A stretch of 64,000 nucleotides of DNA from Liolophura sinensis. Lineage: Eukaryota > Mollusca > Polyplacophora > Chitonida > Chitonidae. The number at the start of each line of letters is the position of its first letter. The first letter of the stretch is position 1. The stretch lies in contig NW_027018009.1 in assembly GCF_032854445.1 (NCBI RefSeq), positions 1 through 64,000 of the forward strand, written 5' to 3'. This document shows positions 61,173 to 64,000 of the stretch, one piece after another. The notes under the pieces are model-generated. The model searched no databases and was not told where the DNA came from. It saw nothing but the letters and a program-made list of their open reading frames with translations. Both the position numbers and the translations under genes were made by a program.

Positions 61173-64000
61173 TTGAAATCGGCTACACTGTACTCTGTAC
61201 AATCGCGACTGGTCATTACTATATTCAACTTTTGACTATAAGTTATGTGCCCTTCGGTAGCCCAGAAGACCTGAAATCTTTGGGCCAAGCCCATTTAACT
61301 CACCCAGCAATTGCCTTACTTCTAAGTGCAAGACAATCTCAATGTCTTTATCTACGTGTAGAAAAACCACACCATTTGTACGTGAAAACCACAAGGTACT
61401 TGATACAGTCTGCTGTAAAAAGTACAACTGAACACTGACCCACTTCAGTAAGGTGCCAAAAGATGCGGAATTGAGCCAGGCATCGGCAGCTGTTGAAAAA
61501 TTGCAAATTTGCCTGGTATCCATGGAGTAAGAGCCGTTGCTGGGCACGTGATTATGACATAAATTATCATTCAATTGTCACTACAGCCAAAAGTATTGGT
61601 CGGAGAGCAACGCTGTTTGCACCATTCGATTTCTCGTCACAAAATACGTCGGATTAGCCTCTTACCAGCAGCACTGGAAACAGTTTTTCCACTTTTGCAT
61701 TTTTACCTGGTCTTTTTGTTAATTAAAATCGGCTACACTGTACTCTGTACAATCGCGACTGGTCATTACTATATTCAACTTTTGACTATAAGTTATGTGC
61801 CCTTCGGTAGCCCAGAAGACGTCAAATCTATCGGCTAAGCCCATTCAACTTACCCAGCAATTGTCTTACTTCTAAGTCCAAGACAATCTCAATGTCTTTA
61901 TCTACGTGTAGAAAAACCACACCATTTGTACATAAAAAACACAAGGTACTTGATACAGTCTGCTGTGAAAAGTACAACTAAACACTGACCCACATTTATA
62001 AGGTGCCAAAAGATGTGGAATTGGGCCAGGCATCGGCAGCTGTTAAAAAATTGCAAATATCCCTGGTTTCCATGGAGTAAGAGCCGTTGCTGGGCACGTG
62101 ATTATGACATCAATGATCATTGATCTGTTGCTACAGCCAAAAGTATTGGTCGGAGAGCAACGCGGTTTGCACCATTCGATTTCTCGTCACAAAATACGTC
62201 GGATTAGCCTCTTACCAGCAGCACTGGAACAGTTTGTCCACTTTTGCATTTTTGCCTGGTCTTTTTGTTAATTGAAATCGGCTACACTGTACTCTCTACA
62301 ATCGCGACTGGTCATTACTATATTCAACTTTTGACTATAAGTTATGTGCCCTTTGGTAGCCCAGAAGACCTGAAATCTTTGGGCCAAGCCCATTTAACTC
62401 ACCCAGCAATTGTCTTACTTCTAAGTCCAAGACAATCTCAATGTCTTTATCTACGTGTAGAAAAACCAGACCATTTGTACATAAAAAACACAAGGTACTT
62501 GATACAGTCTGCTGTGAAAAGTACAACTAAACACTGACCCACATTTTTAAGGTGCCAAAAGATGCAGAATTGGGCTAGGCATCGGCAGATGTTGAAAAAT
62601 TGCAAATTTCCCTGGTTTCCATGGAGTAAGAGCCGTTGCTGGGCACGTGATTATGACATAAATGATCATTCAATTGTCACTACAGGCAAAAGTATTGGTC
62701 GGAGAGCAACGCGGTTTGCACCATTCGATTTGTCGTCACAAAATACGTCGGATTAGCCTCTTACCAGCAGCACTGGAACAGTTTTTCCACTTTTGCATTT
62801 TTGCCTGGTCTTTTTGTTAATTGAAATCGGCTACACTGTACTCTGTACAATCGCGACTGGTCATTACTATATTCAACTTTTGACTATGAGTTATGTGCCC
62901 TTCGGTAGCCCAGAAGACCTGAAATCTTTGGGCCAAGCCCATTTAACTCACCCAGCAATTGCCTTACTTCTAAGTGCAAGACAATCTCAATGTCTTTATC
63001 TACGTGTAGAAAAACCACACCATTTATACGTGAAAAAAACAAGGTACTTGATACAGTCTGCTGTAAAAAGTACAACTGAACACTAACCCACTTCAGTAAG
63101 GTGCCAAAAGATGCGGAATTGAGCCAGGCATCGGCAGCTGTTGAAAAAATTGCAAATTTCCCTGGTTTCCATGGAGTAAGAGCCGTTGCTGGGCACGTGA
63201 TTATGACATAAATGATCATTGATCTGTCGCTACAGCCAAAAGTATTGGTCGGAGAGCAACGCGGTTTGCACCATTCGATTTCTCGTCACAAAATACGTCG
63301 GATTAGGCTCTTACTAGTAGCACTGGAACAGTTTTTCCACTTTTGCATTTTTACCTGGTCTTTTTGTTAATTGAAATCGGCTACACTGTACTCTGTACAA
63401 TCGCGACTGGTCATTACTATATTCAACTTTTGACTATAAGTTATGTGCCCTTCGGTAGCCCAGAAGACGTCAAATCTTTGGGCTAAGCCCATTCAACTCA
63501 CCCAGAAATTGTCTTACTTCTAAGTCCAAGACAATCTCAATGTCTTTATCTACGTGTAGAAAAACCACACCATTTGTACATAAAAAACACAAGGTACTTG
63601 ATACAGTCTGCTGTGAAAAGTACAACTAAACACTGACCCACATTTATAAGGTGCCAAAAGATGTGGAATTGGGCCAGGCATCGGCAGCTGTTAAAAAATT
63701 GCAAATATCCCTGGTTTCCATGGAGTAAGAGCCGTTGCTGGGCACGTGATTATGACATCAATGATCATTGATCTGTTGCTACAGCCAAAAGTATTGGTCG
63801 GAGAGCAACGCGGTTTGCACCATTCGATTTCTCGTCACAAAATACGTCGGATTAGCCTCTTACCAGCAGCACTGGAACAGTTTGTCCACTTTTGCATTTT
63901 TGCCTGGTCTTTTTGTTAATTGAAATCGGCTACACTGTACTCTCTACAATCGCGACTGGTCATTACTATATTCAACTTTTGACTATAAGTTATGTGCCCT

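Larger units (their letters stand above)
1..64000 (+). repeat. Tandem satellite array, ~549-bp monomer, 117 phased units
   Basis: The same ~549-bp sequence recurs from end to end in one orientation. I phased it on the 'a' of 'atggagtaag', which follows 'ggtttcc' in nearly every unit. Successive markers are exactly 549 bp apart in 82 of 116 intervals, and the rest range from 542 to 558 bp. Every unit has the same order of landmarks: CCATGG, CACGTG, a TGATCA-centred palindrome, a T-tract cluster, TGTAC-TCT-GTACA, TCGCGA, a TGGGCT/AGCCCA dyad, TCTAC-GT-GTAGA and CAGCTG. There is no inversion, no unrelated insertion, no run of N and no unique flank. The period is divisible by three (183 codons), but every frame meets stops in every unit, so no reading frame crosses the array. 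This is typical of heterochromatic satellite DNA. Centromeric identity is possible but not shown by the sequence. Confidence 0.99.
55400..64000 (+). repeat. Right segment, units 102-117
   Basis: Markers are at 55490, 56039, 56588, 57137, 57686, 58235, 58784, 59333, 59882, 60431, 60980, 61522, 62072, 62621, 63171 and 63720. Spacing is 549 bp except 542, 550 and 550 near 61-63 kb. Unit types are mixed, with 16-bp palindromes at 57723, 62109 and 63757. The last unit (63720) closely repeats unit 114 (62072) at 1,648 bp and shares 'atctgttgctac', 'cagtttgtcc' and 'ctctctacaatc', which hints at a further three-unit repeat running off the window. Confidence 0.88.

Noticed and set aside
1-64000. CENP-B box
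   Set aside because: I looked for the nTTCGnnnnAnnCGGGn pattern on both strands of the monomer. The TTCG sites present ('attcgattt' and 'cttcggtag') lack the required downstream CGGG spacing.
1-64000. CRISPR array or prokaryotic repeat system
   Set aside because: There is no short-repeat and unique-spacer alternation. The repeated unit is 549 bp with no variable spacers, and there are no cas-like genes.
1-64000. Transposable element, terminal repeats or rRNA/tRNA genes
   Set aside because: No sequence in the window departs from the monomer for more than a few bases, so there is no room for such a feature.

Overview
The whole 64 kb is one uninterrupted satellite DNA array. A unit of about 549 bp is repeated head to tail, always in the same orientation, from the first base to the last. 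Using the 'atggagtaag' landmark as a phase marker, I located 117 consecutive units. The spacing is exactly 549 bp in 82 of the 116 intervals. I see no gene, RNA gene, transposable element, CRISPR array or unique flanking sequence, so both ends of the array lie outside the window. Base composition is about 42% G+C (229 of 540 bases over 6001-6540), and CpG is only mildly depleted (18 seen, about 24 expected in that stretch).

This organisation, with long homogeneous tandem arrays, multi-unit higher-order repeats and no coding capacity, is typical of eukaryotic centromeric, pericentromeric or other heterochromatic satellites. The species cannot be identified from the sequence. The mild CpG depletion argues weakly against a heavily methylated vertebrate-type genome. 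I did not recognise the monomer as any named satellite.

Layout: 1-5.2 kb has diverged units with scattered 1-bp indels. 5.2-25.7 kb is a mosaic in which blocks of 2-5 units recur at shifts of 2, 7, 11, 14 and 19 units. 26.4-39.0 kb is a higher-order domain built from a 10-unit (5,490-bp) super-repeat of modules A, B and C in the order A-B-B-C-A-B-C. 39.0-44.8 kb includes a 1,098-bp two-unit duplication. 44.8-47.6 kb has a two-unit segment repeated at a three-unit (1,648-bp) spacing. 47.6-55.4 kb is a near-perfect 3,852-bp (7 units plus 9 bp) tandem duplication. 55.4-64.0 kb is mixed, with one single-unit duplication near 58.4-59.5 kb.

Two points matter most. First, nested duplications at many scales record repeated unequal exchange, and private markers date some of them as very recent. 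Second, small indels pile up in five discrete patches (about 0.4-3.1, 12.0-13.9, 18.6-23.3, 25.7-26.9 and 29.3-30.4 kb), where 24 of 25 unit spacings depart from 549 bp against 10 of 91 elsewhere. This looks more like locally poor consensus than biology. The open reading frames found in nearly every unit, on both strands, are by-products of repetition and not genes. I found no protein-based or RNA-based system here.
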